Assembly (NCBI GenBank): GCA_016710235.1
Contig: JADJLG010000001.1
Coordinates: 2,283,501 to 2,347,500, forward strand
DNA from: Saprospiraceae bacterium
GTDB lineage: Bacteria > Bacteroidota > Bacteroidia > Chitinophagales > Saprospiraceae
Direction of reading: 5' to 3'
DNA length: 64,000 nt
Shown here: one piece after another, positions 1 to 9,072 of the stretch
Layout of the letters: every line of letters starts with the position of its first letter
Numbering within the stretch: position 1 is the first letter of the stretch
Made by a program: the position numbers and the translations under genes
Notes under the pieces: generated by a model
What the model was told of the DNA's origin: nothing
The model's input: only the letters and a program-made list of their open reading frames with translations
Database searches by the model: none

Positions 1-2
1 GG

Positions 3-887
3 GATTTACATTGGGCTTTTATCAAAACATACGGCAACGAGCAGAATGTGTACAACAGCGGCTCTTCTAAAGGAAATATAAAAGTGGCGCGATTGGTGAT
101 GGAGGGCTTAAAATTGCAAACCTGTAGTCCCGGATTTGTCGATTCTAGAAATGCGATTTTGAAAGCAGACAGCTTGCTTTTTGGCGGGGCCAATTCATGT
201 ATAATTTGGAATGTGTTTGCGAGAAGGGGATTGGGTTTTAGTGCAAATCAAGGCAGCAGTTTCAGGCGTAATGACGGCGTGGCTGCATACAATCTGCCAC
301 CCGGCTGTGTCAAAATGAACGAATCCGAATTATTCGGGAGCATAGTCCTGGCAGCAGAGGACTTGTCACTGTATAGCACGGCATTGCAAGACGCAATCCG
401 TTTATCCTGGACAATAGACCCCTCTCTCCGAAATCTCCCCTGGAAGCTCGTAAGAAGGGCTGAGGGACAATCAGATGAAATGATTGTAGCAGAAGGAGAC
501 GATGCTCATGAAACTTTGGCTTATGTTGATGTCAAAGTCTCCAAATCAAAGCGATATCATTATCAGATCCGATTCTTCAAGAATGACGTAGAAGTGCGAT
601 CCGACTGGGTCACAGCAATTCTAAAGCAGGACAGGTCCTCAGTAATTTGGAGTTTGTATCCAAACCCTGCACATGATTTCATCTTATTAAAGTCAAAACA
701 TCCGATTGGCAGCAGAATGAGGATCAGCTTGTATGAAATGGATGGGAAACTGATTGATCAGAATTTTTTTTACAAAGGATCTGAAAGTGAGTTTAGGATC
801 AATATTTCAGATCTTATACCCGGACATTATGTGGTACAATGTATCGGGAGTGGCGGTTCAGAAAATCTGGTTTTTGAGAAAAAGTAG
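3..887 (+). CDS. M36 fungalysin-type metalloprotease, C-terminal part, with T9SS tail (5' partial)
   Basis: The reading frame is open from base 3, so the gene begins before the window and the GTG at 48 is not its start. The visible part matches the C-terminal half of the M36 (fungalysin/elastinolytic) catalytic domain: a DLHWAFIKTYGN-like stretch, then the family's conserved block with GLKLQ, PGFVD, AILKAD, GGANSC and FARRGLGFSA. The HEXXH zinc site lies upstream and cannot be seen. The last 75 or so residues (from SLYPNPAHDF) form a type IX secretion sorting tail ending in a short basic stretch. By family knowledge this is a secreted or surface-attached protease. The following gene is another T9SS cargo on the same strand but 180 bases away, so co-transcription is uncertain. 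Family call is confident; substrate unknown. Confidence 0.85.
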   Translation, partial: DLHWAFIKTYGNEQNVYNSGSSKGNIKVARLVMEGLKLQTCSPGFVDSRNAILKADSLLFGGANSCIIWNVFARRGLGFSANQGSSFRRNDGVAAYNLPPGCVKMNESELFGSIVLAAEDLSLYSTALQDAIRLSWTIDPSLRNLPWKLVRRAEGQSDEMIVAEGDDAHETLAYVDVKVSKSKRYHYQIRFFKNDVEVRSDWVTAILKQDRSSVIWSLYPNPAHDFILLKSKHPIGSRMRISLYEMDGKLIDQNFFYKGSESEFRINISDLIPGHYVVQCIGSGGSENLVFEKK

Positions 888-1069
888 TTTGACCTAAATG
901 ATGATGTTTGTAAAGACCTCATCAGGAATTTCTCGTTCCAATGATGATGATTTTCAACTATCAATTTACAGCTTTTATTGTGGTGGTGCCGCAGTGGATT
1001 GGCTTGAGAATCGAAGTTTAAAGTGGATGATCTATATTTAAAATACTACTCATTCCAACAATCAACAAC

Positions 1070-2596
1070 ATGAAAAAATACCTGATATTATTCTTACTCT
1101 TCCTGATTCAGATTGAATGTATAGCGCAGTATTCTCGTGTGTACGAATCCTATAGAAAAAATATCAACCGGATAGCCGAAGGAATATTTTCTGACATCAT
1201 AGAAGATGAAAAGGGTAAGGCCTATTTTGGATCTGTTGCCTGGAGTTTGGACCCAAAGCAACTATATAGTTATACGTTTTTATCTAAAGTGGATAAAAGG
1301 GGTCAGGTTGAATGGGCTAAGCCAATATCTGATACAGTACTAGAACCTAGCACCCCTCGCTTGATGGCCAAACTCAGAGATGGCAGGTATATCGTAGGGG
1401 GGAGTATTGTCCAAGATAGTATGACAGAGCTACAAAACTGGTTGGCATTTTTTGACGGAGATTTCAACAAACTGGATGAAAAGATTTATCCGGTAGAATA
1501 CGACACCAACGACCTCTGGAGTTTTCATCAACACAGCGACGGCGACCTGATATTTTGCGGCCTTTCCGGCAAGTATTACAATCAACCCGGAGGAGGCCTT
1601 GGATGGGGCAGAGCATTCATACTTTGCACGGATAGCCTCGGAGAGAAGAAATGGTATCACGAGTTTGATAATACAGTTCTTCCATTTGATCTGTACAGTT
1701 TTTATCATGTCACCGAAGATCACCTGGGTAATCTTTATGTATGCGGACAAAACTTCAGAAATGATCGGGATTGGAATGCGTTGTATGCAAAGTTCACTGC
1801 TGATGGTAGATTAATATGGTTTAAAGAGATAGACTCACCGGGATTTGCTGATCGGTATACGTACATTCAGGAAAGACCTGACGGTAATCTGATCTTATTA
1901 GGAAGCAGCTATGATTATCAGACGGATTCCGTAGCGATATTGTATAGTATCATTGATACATCAGGAAAAATTATTCATGAATTTAAAGATACTCGAAATT
2001 ACGAGTCAATAGGATATTGGCGATGTAAACCTACCCTGGATGGAAATATCATATGCGCAGGGGATATGCAAAGAACCGGAGATATTTTAGATGATGATTT
2101 GAGAAATGGATTTGCACACAAACTCAATATGGATGGGAAGATATTGTGGGAGCAGGAATACAGTGCAGTGGACAGTCTGGTAGAGTTGTTTTTTAACCTC
2201 GGCCTCTCTCGGGATGGTGGATTTTATTTTGGAGGATTTAGCTGGTTGCCGGATATTTATGAAGGTAGAAACTGGTTGGTACGGGTGGACAGCAACGGCT
2301 GCCTGATCCCGGGCTGCAATCCTGTAGGCATCACAGAAAAAGAATCCTTTCCGGAGCATTATCTCCTGACACCGAATCCCGCACAGGAAGAAATCTATGT
2401 GTACAGCAATGAGTACCACTATAAAGCATCCGAGATCTCCATTTTCAATGAATGGGGGACACAAGTTTACAGCTCGCGCATAGAGACTGCATACAAGCAC
2501 AAGATCAATCTGAGCCAATTCAGTGCGGGCATATATTACTATGTCATCCATCGCGCCAATCAAAAACTACAGTCGGGCAGATTTGTAAAGATTTAA
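1070..2596 (+). CDS. Secreted beta-propeller-like protein with T9SS sorting tail
   Basis: The 508-residue product opens with a clear signal peptide (about residues 1-20, ending ECIAQ). The middle carries several loosely repeated blocks with the pattern of an aspartate/glycine turn, 'G-N-L' or 'G-K-I', and a hydrophobic strand (for example DGNLILLG, DGNIICAG, DGGFYFGG). This is how blades of a beta-propeller usually look. From about residue 425 (LLTPNPAQEEIYVYS) to the end it has a T9SS sorting domain with the usual PNP and AGIYYYVI elements. It is therefore predicted to be exported through the outer membrane. No catalytic motif is visible and I do not recognise a specific function. A long minus-strand open frame inside it (2087-2563) is a shadow. 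Confidence 0.8.
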   Translation: MKKYLILFLLFLIQIECIAQYSRVYESYRKNINRIAEGIFSDIIEDEKGKAYFGSVAWSLDPKQLYSYTFLSKVDKRGQVEWAKPISDTVLEPSTPRLMAKLRDGRYIVGGSIVQDSMTELQNWLAFFDGDFNKLDEKIYPVEYDTNDLWSFHQHSDGDLIFCGLSGKYYNQPGGGLGWGRAFILCTDSLGEKKWYHEFDNTVLPFDLYSFYHVTEDHLGNLYVCGQNFRNDRDWNALYAKFTADGRLIWFKEIDSPGFADRYTYIQERPDGNLILLGSSYDYQTDSVAILYSIIDTSGKIIHEFKDTRNYESIGYWRCKPTLDGNIICAGDMQRTGDILDDDLRNGFAHKLNMDGKILWEQEYSAVDSLVELFFNLGLSRDGGFYFGGFSWLPDIYEGRNWLVRVDSNGCLIPGCNPVGITEKESFPEHYLLTPNPAQEEIYVYSNEYHYKASEISIFNEWGTQVYSSRIETAYKHKINLSQFSAGIYYYVIHRANQKLQSGRFVKI

Positions 2597-2731
2597 TGGC
2601 CGGGTTGGATTTTTGTCACAGATTATGAAATAATTTTCGAAGGAAATTACTGAATAATTAATTCTACGTTCAACTCAAGTCAGACAGCGAGAGTTGGGCG
2701 GAGATCTCTGTTTGGAAAATGTAAAATCCTT

Positions 2732-4480
2732 TTATTCGAATTTCCAGTTGCTTTTTTGTTCGATTTCTGATTTGAGAGAATCTAATGAATGGTTTATTCT
2801 TTGCTGTGTTTTGTCCAAATTTTCAATCTGTGATTTTTCGTTTTGGAGATGTGCATCCAGTTTGTGAAAATTCTCGTTCATTTTAGATTTGATCCAATCG
2901 ACATATTGATTTAATTTTTGAGACACGTTATCATGAAGTTGTGATCTACCGGAATCAATTTCTTTTGAAAATTGGTTCATGATTTTTCTTTTATTGAGAC
3001 CCAAAGTAATTCCTGCGAATGCAAGTCCAAGAGTTGTGAGCACTCCACCTGTGATGTCAAACACAGCGCCATGTGTCAACGCGGTAATGATGGCACCCAC
3101 TATAGCAATGCCCGTTCCAGTAGCCACTTGTGGCGCCAGTTTATTATCTTCTTTGATAAGGTCTTTAGTATAATAATTTTCCGTAGTCTTTAAGAATTCT
3201 TTGAAAGCAGAATGTAGTTCGTCCAGAACATGCGCTCTTTTTTCAGCAATGGCAGCAAATATTTCATGGTCATTTCGCAATAGAGTAGTGCTGTTTTGAA
3301 TTTTGAGTGAAATCATTTGTCCCATCTGTTGTATCGAATCAGATATATCCTTCACTCCATCATTCATTCTGTTCTGCAAAGCGGAGTTGAGACTTTTTTC
3401 AAGCTCCGAAGAAAACTCACTGAGCCATTGGTGGAGAGACTGCTGCTTGCTGAAAATGCCTCCGATGCCTCTTTTAAGCACATTAAAAAATCCAAGATTT
3501 TTATCTAATTCTTCTTTTTTCTCATTGGTCACCTGGTCATAAGCTCCAATGAGATTTTCTACCAGCATCTTCACGTTATTTTGGCTGATACGCGTCTGAT
3601 CTTCAAGAGTTTTATTGATATCAGATCGAAATTTCAAATCGTATTCGTATTGGTTCTTTCTGAGTGAAATTCCATCTGCAATTTTTTCATTGATAGTCGT
3701 ACATGCGTCGATGTTGTTCAGCAATTTAAAAATATATGCTTTGCCCCCAGTGATGTTTTGAGTGATATAATTTCTCAGTTCAACAAACCCGCTTTCATCA
3801 AAATTGCCTTCTTGTTCAAGTTTAGCGGAAACGGCAAATATTTTTGGATTTTCGATACCTCTTTCTTTTGCATATTGTTCCAGACCTTTCTTGTTGATTT
3901 CAAGATCAGCAGCATTCATCAAGTCTTTCTGTTGCAAAACAAAAATGATTTTTTTTCTCCATTCCTCCTTGATGAATTGAAAAAAATCCCATGCAGATTG
4001 TCTATAGGGGTTTTTTGCTTCAAAAACGAAAACGGCAAGATCTGAAGTGGGAATAAATTTTTCAGTAATCTCCTGATGGTGCGCGATGATCGTATTAGTT
4101 CCCGGAGTATCGACAATTGCGATTTCGCGAAGAATTTCTTCCGGATATGTGATTCTTTTTAACACCGGACTCAAAGCAGTCACTGTGTGCTCTTCACCAT
4201 AAATAATCTGTTGGATGGTATCTGTCATCGGTGAAGGCGCTACTGCGCAGATATCTGTTTTTGACTCCAGCAAGGCGTTGATAAAGCTGGACTTCCCTAC
4301 TTTGACCTCTCCCACGATGACAAACATAAATGGATCATGGATCCGATTGCGCAAATCGCCTACCGTTTCAGTCAGTTGTTGATGCTGAATGTCATGTGTC
4401 AATTGATGTAGATCTTTTACCAATTCGTCCAATCTGGCTTTGAAGGGACTGTATTCGCGAGATATCACTGAATGACTCAT
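2732..4480 (-). CDS. Bacterial dynamin-like GTPase
   Basis: The product has an N-terminal dynamin-type GTPase domain: P-loop GEVKVGKSS (about residues 57-65), a switch I region with MTDT, G3 motif DTPG (about 124-127), and QQKD at about 183-186 in place of canonical N/TKxD. A long helical middle follows, then a strongly hydrophobic Gly/Ala-rich segment at about 450-497 that would act as the membrane paddle, and a C-terminal coiled coil. Dynamin-like proteins bind membranes and remodel or tether them on GTP hydrolysis; the cellular role here is unknown. I chose the ATG at 4480 over a GTG six bases upstream. The gene stands alone, 175 bases downstream of purN, and lacks the second adjacent paralogue that many bacterial dynamin pairs have. 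Confidence 0.85.
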   Translation of the reverse strand: MSHSVISREYSPFKARLDELVKDLHQLTHDIQHQQLTETVGDLRNRIHDPFMFVIVGEVKVGKSSFINALLESKTDICAVAPSPMTDTIQQIIYGEEHTVTALSPVLKRITYPEEILREIAIVDTPGTNTIIAHHQEITEKFIPTSDLAVFVFEAKNPYRQSAWDFFQFIKEEWRKKIIFVLQQKDLMNAADLEINKKGLEQYAKERGIENPKIFAVSAKLEQEGNFDESGFVELRNYITQNITGGKAYIFKLLNNIDACTTINEKIADGISLRKNQYEYDLKFRSDINKTLEDQTRISQNNVKMLVENLIGAYDQVTNEKKEELDKNLGFFNVLKRGIGGIFSKQQSLHQWLSEFSSELEKSLNSALQNRMNDGVKDISDSIQQMGQMISLKIQNSTTLLRNDHEIFAAIAEKRAHVLDELHSAFKEFLKTTENYYTKDLIKEDNKLAPQVATGTGIAIVGAIITALTHGAVFDITGGVLTTLGLAFAGITLGLNKRKIMNQFSKEIDSGRSQLHDNVSQKLNQYVDWIKSKMNENFHKLDAHLQNEKSQIENLDKTQQRINHSLDSLKSEIEQKSNWKFE

Positions 4481-4661
4481 GTTCACTTATAAATTGAAAC
4501 CGTAAAAATACTTTAAAATCAATGAAACCATAGTTGTAGTTCAATATGCACACTCTTCAAGCTATTCCAACCTTGATCCTAACAGGCAGCACATTAAGCA
4601 TTCAAACAAGAATCCCTCATGGATAATAAAAATCAACAGTTGAACCGAAAACAAATGAAAA

Positions 4662-5246
4662 TTACAGATATCGCATCTGCATGATCAGTTTTTCACTCCA
4701 GGCAGGCAGATGCTCGTGCTCGAGTTCCTGCACTTTTTTTGCTATTTTCTCTGCATTGTCTTTTTTCTCCACCTTGCAGGTAGCCTGAAAAATGATTTTC
4801 CCTTTGTCGTAAAGTTCGTTCACGTAATGAATGGTGATACCCGTTTCCGGATCACCATCATTGATGACTGCCTGGTGAACCTGCATACCAAACATGCCTT
4901 TGCCTCCGTGCCTCGGCAACAAGGCAGGGTGGATGTTGATCATCTTCTGATCGAAAAGCTTGACTAGAAATGGAGGAACCAGCAAGAGAAATCCTGCCAG
5001 CACGATAAAGTCAACGTCATAAAGATTGAGTAAGGCCGTCATATAACTGTTGTTGGCCAGCAAAGACTTGTTGATTACCGCAAAAGGAATGTTGTTTTCC
5101 TCTGCAATTTTAATCACACCAGCCTTTGAATGATTGGTCACAATCAGCCCAATCTGGATATGTGAGTGATTCTTGAAGTGTTTGATGAGTTGGAGAGCAT
5201 TTGTGCCATTTCCTGATGCAAACACAGCTACTTTCTTCTTCTTCAT
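4662..5246 (-). CDS. purN: Phosphoribosylglycinamide formyltransferase
   Basis: PurN transfers a formyl group from 10-formyltetrahydrofolate to GAR, the third step of de novo purine synthesis in the cytoplasm. The 194 residues match the family's usual length. Visible signatures are the N-terminal FASGNGTN phosphate-binding loop, the catalytic NIHPALLP stretch (Asn and His), and a later conserved Asp in ELYDKGKII. It is the last gene of the minus-strand cluster that starts at bamD and begins 27 bases after the DUF4835 stop, so co-transcription is likely. In many Bacteroidota a recN gene sits near this place, so a purine gene here is a local variation (general knowledge). Confidence 0.95.
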   Translation of the reverse strand: MKKKKVAVFASGNGTNALQLIKHFKNHSHIQIGLIVTNHSKAGVIKIAEENNIPFAVINKSLLANNSYMTALLNLYDVDFIVLAGFLLLVPPFLVKLFDQKMINIHPALLPRHGGKGMFGMQVHQAVINDGDPETGITIHYVNELYDKGKIIFQATCKVEKKDNAEKIAKKVQELEHEHLPAWSEKLIMQMRYL

Positions 5247-5273
5247 TGTCTTAATTTTCTTGCGGTCACAAAA

Positions 5274-6182
5274 TTAAGACTTTAGTACATTGTATGCACT
5301 ATTATTTGATGGATCAAGCAATAACAATGCCTGATAAATTCTTTGTTTTTCCTGGAGAGGAGCTTGCTTATAGATTTCTACCAATTCGTTACTTTTTGCA
5401 TTGACAAAAATCTGGAGCGCCCAGGTGTTGGGAAATTCAGTATTTAACTTGACCAGGTCTTCTATAGCATTCGTCATGATGCGTCTGGCATTGTCCTTGT
5501 CTTTTTCCATACCGTCCAAGCACAAGCGGTGGTATTCGTAATATACCCTTCTAAAAAGTTTCATACGAGGATCTTTGAGAGTCTCTATGAGTTTGTAGCG
5601 ATTGTAAGACAGGTCTATTTTATTCTGCCATTTTTTGTCTGCTGCAATACCGTTGGAAGGCATGGTGTTGATCATGTTTTTGAGGGAGTTGAGGTAGCTG
5701 TCACCACCTTCAAGACCAAAACTTTCGTAATCCATAGCGACGATCAACAGGGCATAATAAGTCAAAACACTTGATAAATTATCATAATATGTAGATTTGC
5801 TATTTTCAATAGGTTTGTAGGGGTCAAAGGTAAACTGGACCGCATTGTCGGAGATCTTGAGCAGTGTGGTTTCGTAAGTGGAATTGAATACGGGTCTTGT
5901 AGACTGAACTTGGATGTCAGCTGTGTAGAGGTTGTTGCCTAAGTCACCACTGATATTGAACTGAAAACTGCATTTTACTTTTTCGTTGTTTTCAAATTTA
6001 TCGTCTGTCCATTTTTGAGAATTTAGGAATTCCCTGATGTTGTTTTCCATCTGGACAAAAATATTCTTGTCGCTGATTACCAGATTCGGTGCATTTACTC
6101 TGACTTTGGCGAGTAATTCTTGTGATTGCACCAGAGGACTACATACTAAGCAGACTAAAACAGTAAGGAATATTTGTTTCAT
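5274..6182 (-). CDS. DUF4835 family (PorD-like) exported protein
   Basis: The 302-residue product has a signal peptide (about residues 1-20, ending VQSQ) and the conserved features of Bacteroidota DUF4835: an N-terminal beta-rich part, the YYALLIVAMDYESF block, a GG-containing turn, and a helical C-terminal half with RRVYYEYHRLCLD and FVNAKSNELV. Members of this family have been named PorD and linked to type IX secretion; I apply that by family resemblance only. The start codon overlaps the coaBC stop by 4 bases, so the two are translationally coupled. The presence of T9SS cargo throughout the window is consistent with such a role. Confidence 0.8.
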   Translation of the reverse strand: MKQIFLTVLVCLVCSPLVQSQELLAKVRVNAPNLVISDKNIFVQMENNIREFLNSQKWTDDKFENNEKVKCSFQFNISGDLGNNLYTADIQVQSTRPVFNSTYETTLLKISDNAVQFTFDPYKPIENSKSTYYDNLSSVLTYYALLIVAMDYESFGLEGGDSYLNSLKNMINTMPSNGIAADKKWQNKIDLSYNRYKLIETLKDPRMKLFRRVYYEYHRLCLDGMEKDKDNARRIMTNAIEDLVKLNTEFPNTWALQIFVNAKSNELVEIYKQAPLQEKQRIYQALLLLDPSNNSAYNVLKS

Positions 6183-7390
6183 TTTTTCTTATAGCTTATA
6201 AAAATTTCTTCAAGAATGTCTTTGGCTACATCGGCCTTTGACTTCAATTCAAACGATTTGAGCTTTCGATTCGCATGTAGAAGGCTGATTTTATTTGTAT
6301 CTTTTCCAAATGCAGCACCTTCGTCCCTGGGACTATTGATTACGATGATGTCCATGTTTTTATGCTCGAGCTTTGCCTGAGCGTGAGAGAGGACGTTTTC
6401 TGTTTCTAATGCAAATCCTACCATAAACTGGTCTTTCCTCTTGTGTTTACCTATGAAAGCAGCGGTATCTTCAGTATTCTCCAGCTCGATAAGGCGAATC
6501 TGGTTTTTTGACTTTTTGATCTTTTCAGCCGAGACCTGAGCAGGTCTGAAATCTGCAACAGCTGCTGCCAGCACAAAAACGTCTGTTTGTTCAAGTAGAT
6601 TTTTGGATTTTTCAAATAAGTCTGCCGCAGTATTGATGTGATGTATTTCAAGATTTGGATGAGGTTCTATCTGGAGGGAGACCGGACCAAGGACGAGCTG
6701 ACATTTGCCCCCTTGGCGTAAAATTTCTTCCGCTATACGTAGTCCCATTTTACCAGAGGAATGATTGCCGATGAATCGCACAGGATCTATTGGCTCTTGA
6801 GTGGGTCCTGCTGTCACAAGAAAATTGATCCCGGAAAATCGCTTGAGTGAGTTGAGGTGTTGGACCACAGTCTGGAATATAAATTCCGGTTCTGCAAGTC
6901 TGCCATCACCAGAGAGGCCACTGGCCAAAGGTCCATGCCCAACAGGAATGATTTGGTTGCCGTAGGATTGGAGCAGCTTGATATTGTTTTGAGTCGCAGG
7001 GTGGTGCCACATATCAACGTCCATGGCAGGTGCCCATATTACAGGACATCTGGCTGAAAGGTAACATGCTGTGATGATATTGTCCACTTGACCATGAGCG
7101 CATTTTGCCATGGTTTGGGCGGTAGCAGGAGCTACAATCATTAGATCGGCCCAAAGCCCGAGTTCAACGTGTTGATTCCATTGCTGATCGGTACTCAATC
7201 CACTGATGACTTTGGCTCCACTGAGTGTGCTGAATGAAAGCTCACCTACAAATTCTTTGGCGCTCTCAGACATCAGGACTTTCACTTCTGCTCCGGCTTT
7301 GCTGAGCAGCCTTAGTAGTATGATAGACTTGTAAGCTGCAATGCTACCTGTTACTGCCAGCAATATTTTGTAATCCTTGAGGGACGTCAT
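6179..7390 (-). CDS. coaBC: Bifunctional phosphopantothenoylcysteine decarboxylase/phosphopantothenate-cysteine ligase
   Basis: CoaBC makes 4'-phosphopantetheine from 4'-phosphopantothenate and cysteine, for coenzyme A. The N-terminal flavoprotein half (about 1-180) shows the GSIAAYKS flavin loop, the catalytic His in NQHVEL, and the PAMDVDMW region. The C-terminal ligase half shows the VTAGPTQEPIDPVRFIGNHS nucleotide-binding block, an AAAVADF segment and a KIKK lysine motif. Its 403 residues match the usual bifunctional length. It lies 15 bases after rpoZ and overlaps the next gene by 4 bases, within the bamD-rpoZ-coaBC-DUF4835 cluster conserved in Bacteroidota. Confidence 0.95.
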   Translation of the reverse strand: MTSLKDYKILLAVTGSIAAYKSIILLRLLSKAGAEVKVLMSESAKEFVGELSFSTLSGAKVISGLSTDQQWNQHVELGLWADLMIVAPATAQTMAKCAHGQVDNIITACYLSARCPVIWAPAMDVDMWHHPATQNNIKLLQSYGNQIIPVGHGPLASGLSGDGRLAEPEFIFQTVVQHLNSLKRFSGINFLVTAGPTQEPIDPVRFIGNHSSGKMGLRIAEEILRQGGKCQLVLGPVSLQIEPHPNLEIHHINTAADLFEKSKNLLEQTDVFVLAAAVADFRPAQVSAEKIKKSKNQIRLIELENTEDTAAFIGKHKRKDQFMVGFALETENVLSHAQAKLEHKNMDIIVINSPRDEGAAFGKDTNKISLLHANRKLKSFELKSKADVAKDILEEIFISYKKK

Positions 7391-7405
7391 AGATGGGGAC
7401 GAAAA

Positions 7406-7747
7406 TTATTTCTCCTCCTCGTTTTCTGATTTGTATTGGAATTCGATGCTGCCATTGATATATTCATCCACAGCTATCAATACTGGATTTGGAAGCTTTT
7501 CGTAAAATTTTGAGATTTCAATCTGCTCCTTGTTTTCGTGTACCTCTTCGATGGTATCTGAGCTGGAGGCAAATTCTTCCAGTTTGTCGTGCAGTTCAAC
7601 TTTTAGATCGTTGGAGAGCTGGCTGGCTCTTTTGGCGATGACGTTGATGGTTTCGTAGATATTTCCTGTACGGGCGGCTAGATCTTTGACATCTCTGGCT
7701 TGGATATTAGGATTTATTCCTGTCGCCTGTGTTTTGATATCTGTCAT
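7406..7747 (-). CDS. rpoZ: RNA polymerase omega subunit, Bacteroidota type
   Basis: The product resembles the Bacteroidota omega/Rpb6-type protein: a short N-terminus, then DLAARTGNIYETINVIAKRASQLS, where the omega signature (R-T-G-N-x-Y-E-x-x-x-x-x-A-x-R-A) is plain, then an acidic C-terminal tail with FYEKLPNPVLIAVDEY. Omega helps assemble and stabilise RNA polymerase and is part of a ppGpp site in some bacteria. I chose the ATG at 7747 (MTDIKTQ), which overlaps the end of bamD by 41 bases. An upstream in-frame start at 7792 would add a basic 15-residue extension made of bamD-overlapping sequence and is less likely. Confidence 0.88.
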   Translation of the reverse strand: MTDIKTQATGINPNIQARDVKDLAARTGNIYETINVIAKRASQLSNDLKVELHDKLEEFASSSDTIEEVHENKEQIEISKFYEKLPNPVLIAVDEYINGSIEFQYKSENEEEK

Positions 7748-8540
7748 ATTCTGGATTTTTATGTTTTTTATTAGCTTCTTTTTTAATGGCAATCACCTCT
7801 TTGGAGTAAGTGCCTGTAGGATATCGATTGAGAAAATATTCAGACTTGTTGACTGACTCCACATATCGTTCTTTCTGTTTTTCAAAGATGCTGTTTTCAG
7901 CAAGTAGAAACATCGACTTTGCTATGAGATATCTCACTTCCCGATCATTTTTTGTATCCGGAAAGTCAGTGAGTAGATTTTCGAAAGTGCTGATAGCAGC
8001 TTGGTAATTTTTGATGTCAAGGTAGAGTTTACCTTGCTCATAAGCCTTTTTTTCCAACTTAGCACGCAACTCATCGATCAGCTTGTTGCTTTCAGCCACT
8101 TTAGGTGATTCCGGATAAGTGTTGACGAAAGACTGGAAGGCATCTATCGCTTTGATAGTTCCGGATTGGTCCAAGCGATAGTTTGGAGAGGTTTTATAGA
8201 TCGCTTGTGCTGCATTAAATTCAGCTGTTTCTTTCAATGGACTGTTGATGAATGTGCTGGCGAAATTCTTATAAAGGTGAGCCGCCATCTCATATTCTCT
8301 CAATTGATAATGACAGTCCGCATAGTTGTAATACAATTCTTCTGCTTCTTTCTGACCCCTGTAACTGGACAAAGCCAATTCGTACAAAGCCTGTGCCCTG
8401 ACGTAATCTTTCTTTTTGTAAAAATCATTTGCCGCTTTGAACTGCAATGCGGCGTCATTGCTGGTTCGGATTTTTTCATAAGACGACTTACATGCCGAAG
8501 CAGCAAGGAGTACGACAAAGAAGACAAATCTGATATTCAT
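7707..8540 (-). CDS. bamD: Outer-membrane assembly lipoprotein BamD
   Basis: BamD is the essential lipoprotein of the beta-barrel assembly (BAM) complex at the inner face of the outer membrane. The 277-residue product starts with a lipoprotein signal (residues 1-17, lipobox LAASAC) followed by TPR-like helices: AANDFYKKKDY, ALYELALSSY, YNYADCHYQLREYEMAAHLYKNF and later repeats including NYQAAISTFENLL. Length and repeat order fit BamD/YfiO. It is the first gene of the cluster and has a -7 element TAATTTTG (minus strand, 8554-8561) about 13 bases before the ATG, which implies a very short leader. Its 3' end overlaps rpoZ. Confidence 0.92.
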   Translation of the reverse strand: MNIRFVFFVVLLAASACKSSYEKIRTSNDAALQFKAANDFYKKKDYVRAQALYELALSSYRGQKEAEELYYNYADCHYQLREYEMAAHLYKNFASTFINSPLKETAEFNAAQAIYKTSPNYRLDQSGTIKAIDAFQSFVNTYPESPKVAESNKLIDELRAKLEKKAYEQGKLYLDIKNYQAAISTFENLLTDFPDTKNDREVRYLIAKSMFLLAENSIFEKQKERYVESVNKSEYFLNRYPTGTYSKEVIAIKKEANKKHKNPEYDRYQNTGDRNKS

Positions 8541-8553
8541 TCTGAAGAAACCG

Positions 8554-8561
8554 CAAAATTA
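8554..8561 (-). promoter_or_regulatory. Promoter -7 element for bamD cluster
   Basis: Read on the minus strand this is TAATTTTG, a full match to the Bacteroidota -7 element TAnnTTTG. It sits 13 bases before the bamD ATG. No good -33 TTG is visible at the expected distance, so this rests on the -7 box and its position. Confidence 0.45.
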
Positions 8562-9072
8562 AGGTAAAATAACGAGATTCCAGACATAATGTTGTGCATA
8601 TAGATGTAGAGCCATGCTAAAGTAATAGCAAAAAGATAGGTTTCTTCGGCGTCGACAAAACACAACTCCTGAAATCCGGTCAGTCTCTGTTCAGATTATC
8701 AAGAGATAACACATTTGAATAAATAGAATATTAATTAAAATAAATTTATATATATAAGATAATGAGCATGTTATAAATTAAATAAAATAATATTTAAAAA
8801 TAATTTATGTATAATTAGGATTATATAAAAGCTGTTATCTACCTTTGGGCCAGATAATGATAGAACCTTGGTCGACAAGATCACTGTTCTGTATTCCTAC
8901 CTGAGTGGACTTTTTTAAGTCTTTCCACATTGATTTTATTTCTTACTCTGTAGATACAAATTCGAATTGCTATTCGCATTTGTGTCCTTCTGAAGCATAA
9001 TATTTTTTTTCGTGAATGTCACATCTTCATTTTCAGTGGCACCACGGATTTCAATTTAAACCTTGAAGCAAT
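8562..9072 (+). other. Long AT-rich intergenic control region upstream of the giant cargo gene
   Basis: This stretch holds no plausible gene. From about 8715 to 8835 it is almost all A and T. It is followed by TACCTTTG at 8840-8847, which fits the -7 element TAnnTTTG on the plus strand, though no convincing -33 box is visible. If that is the promoter, the leader to the ATG at 9073 is over 200 bases and contains a small inverted repeat (GACTT-TTTT-AAGTC inside GTG...CAC, about 8904-8927). The AT-rich block could be an UP-like or bent-DNA element; that is inference. Confidence 0.4.

Noticed and set aside
2087..2563. A 158-codon minus-strand frame inside the first T9SS cargo gene
   Set aside because: It has no family signal and a Cys-rich random composition, and it lies wholly inside a well supported gene on the other strand.
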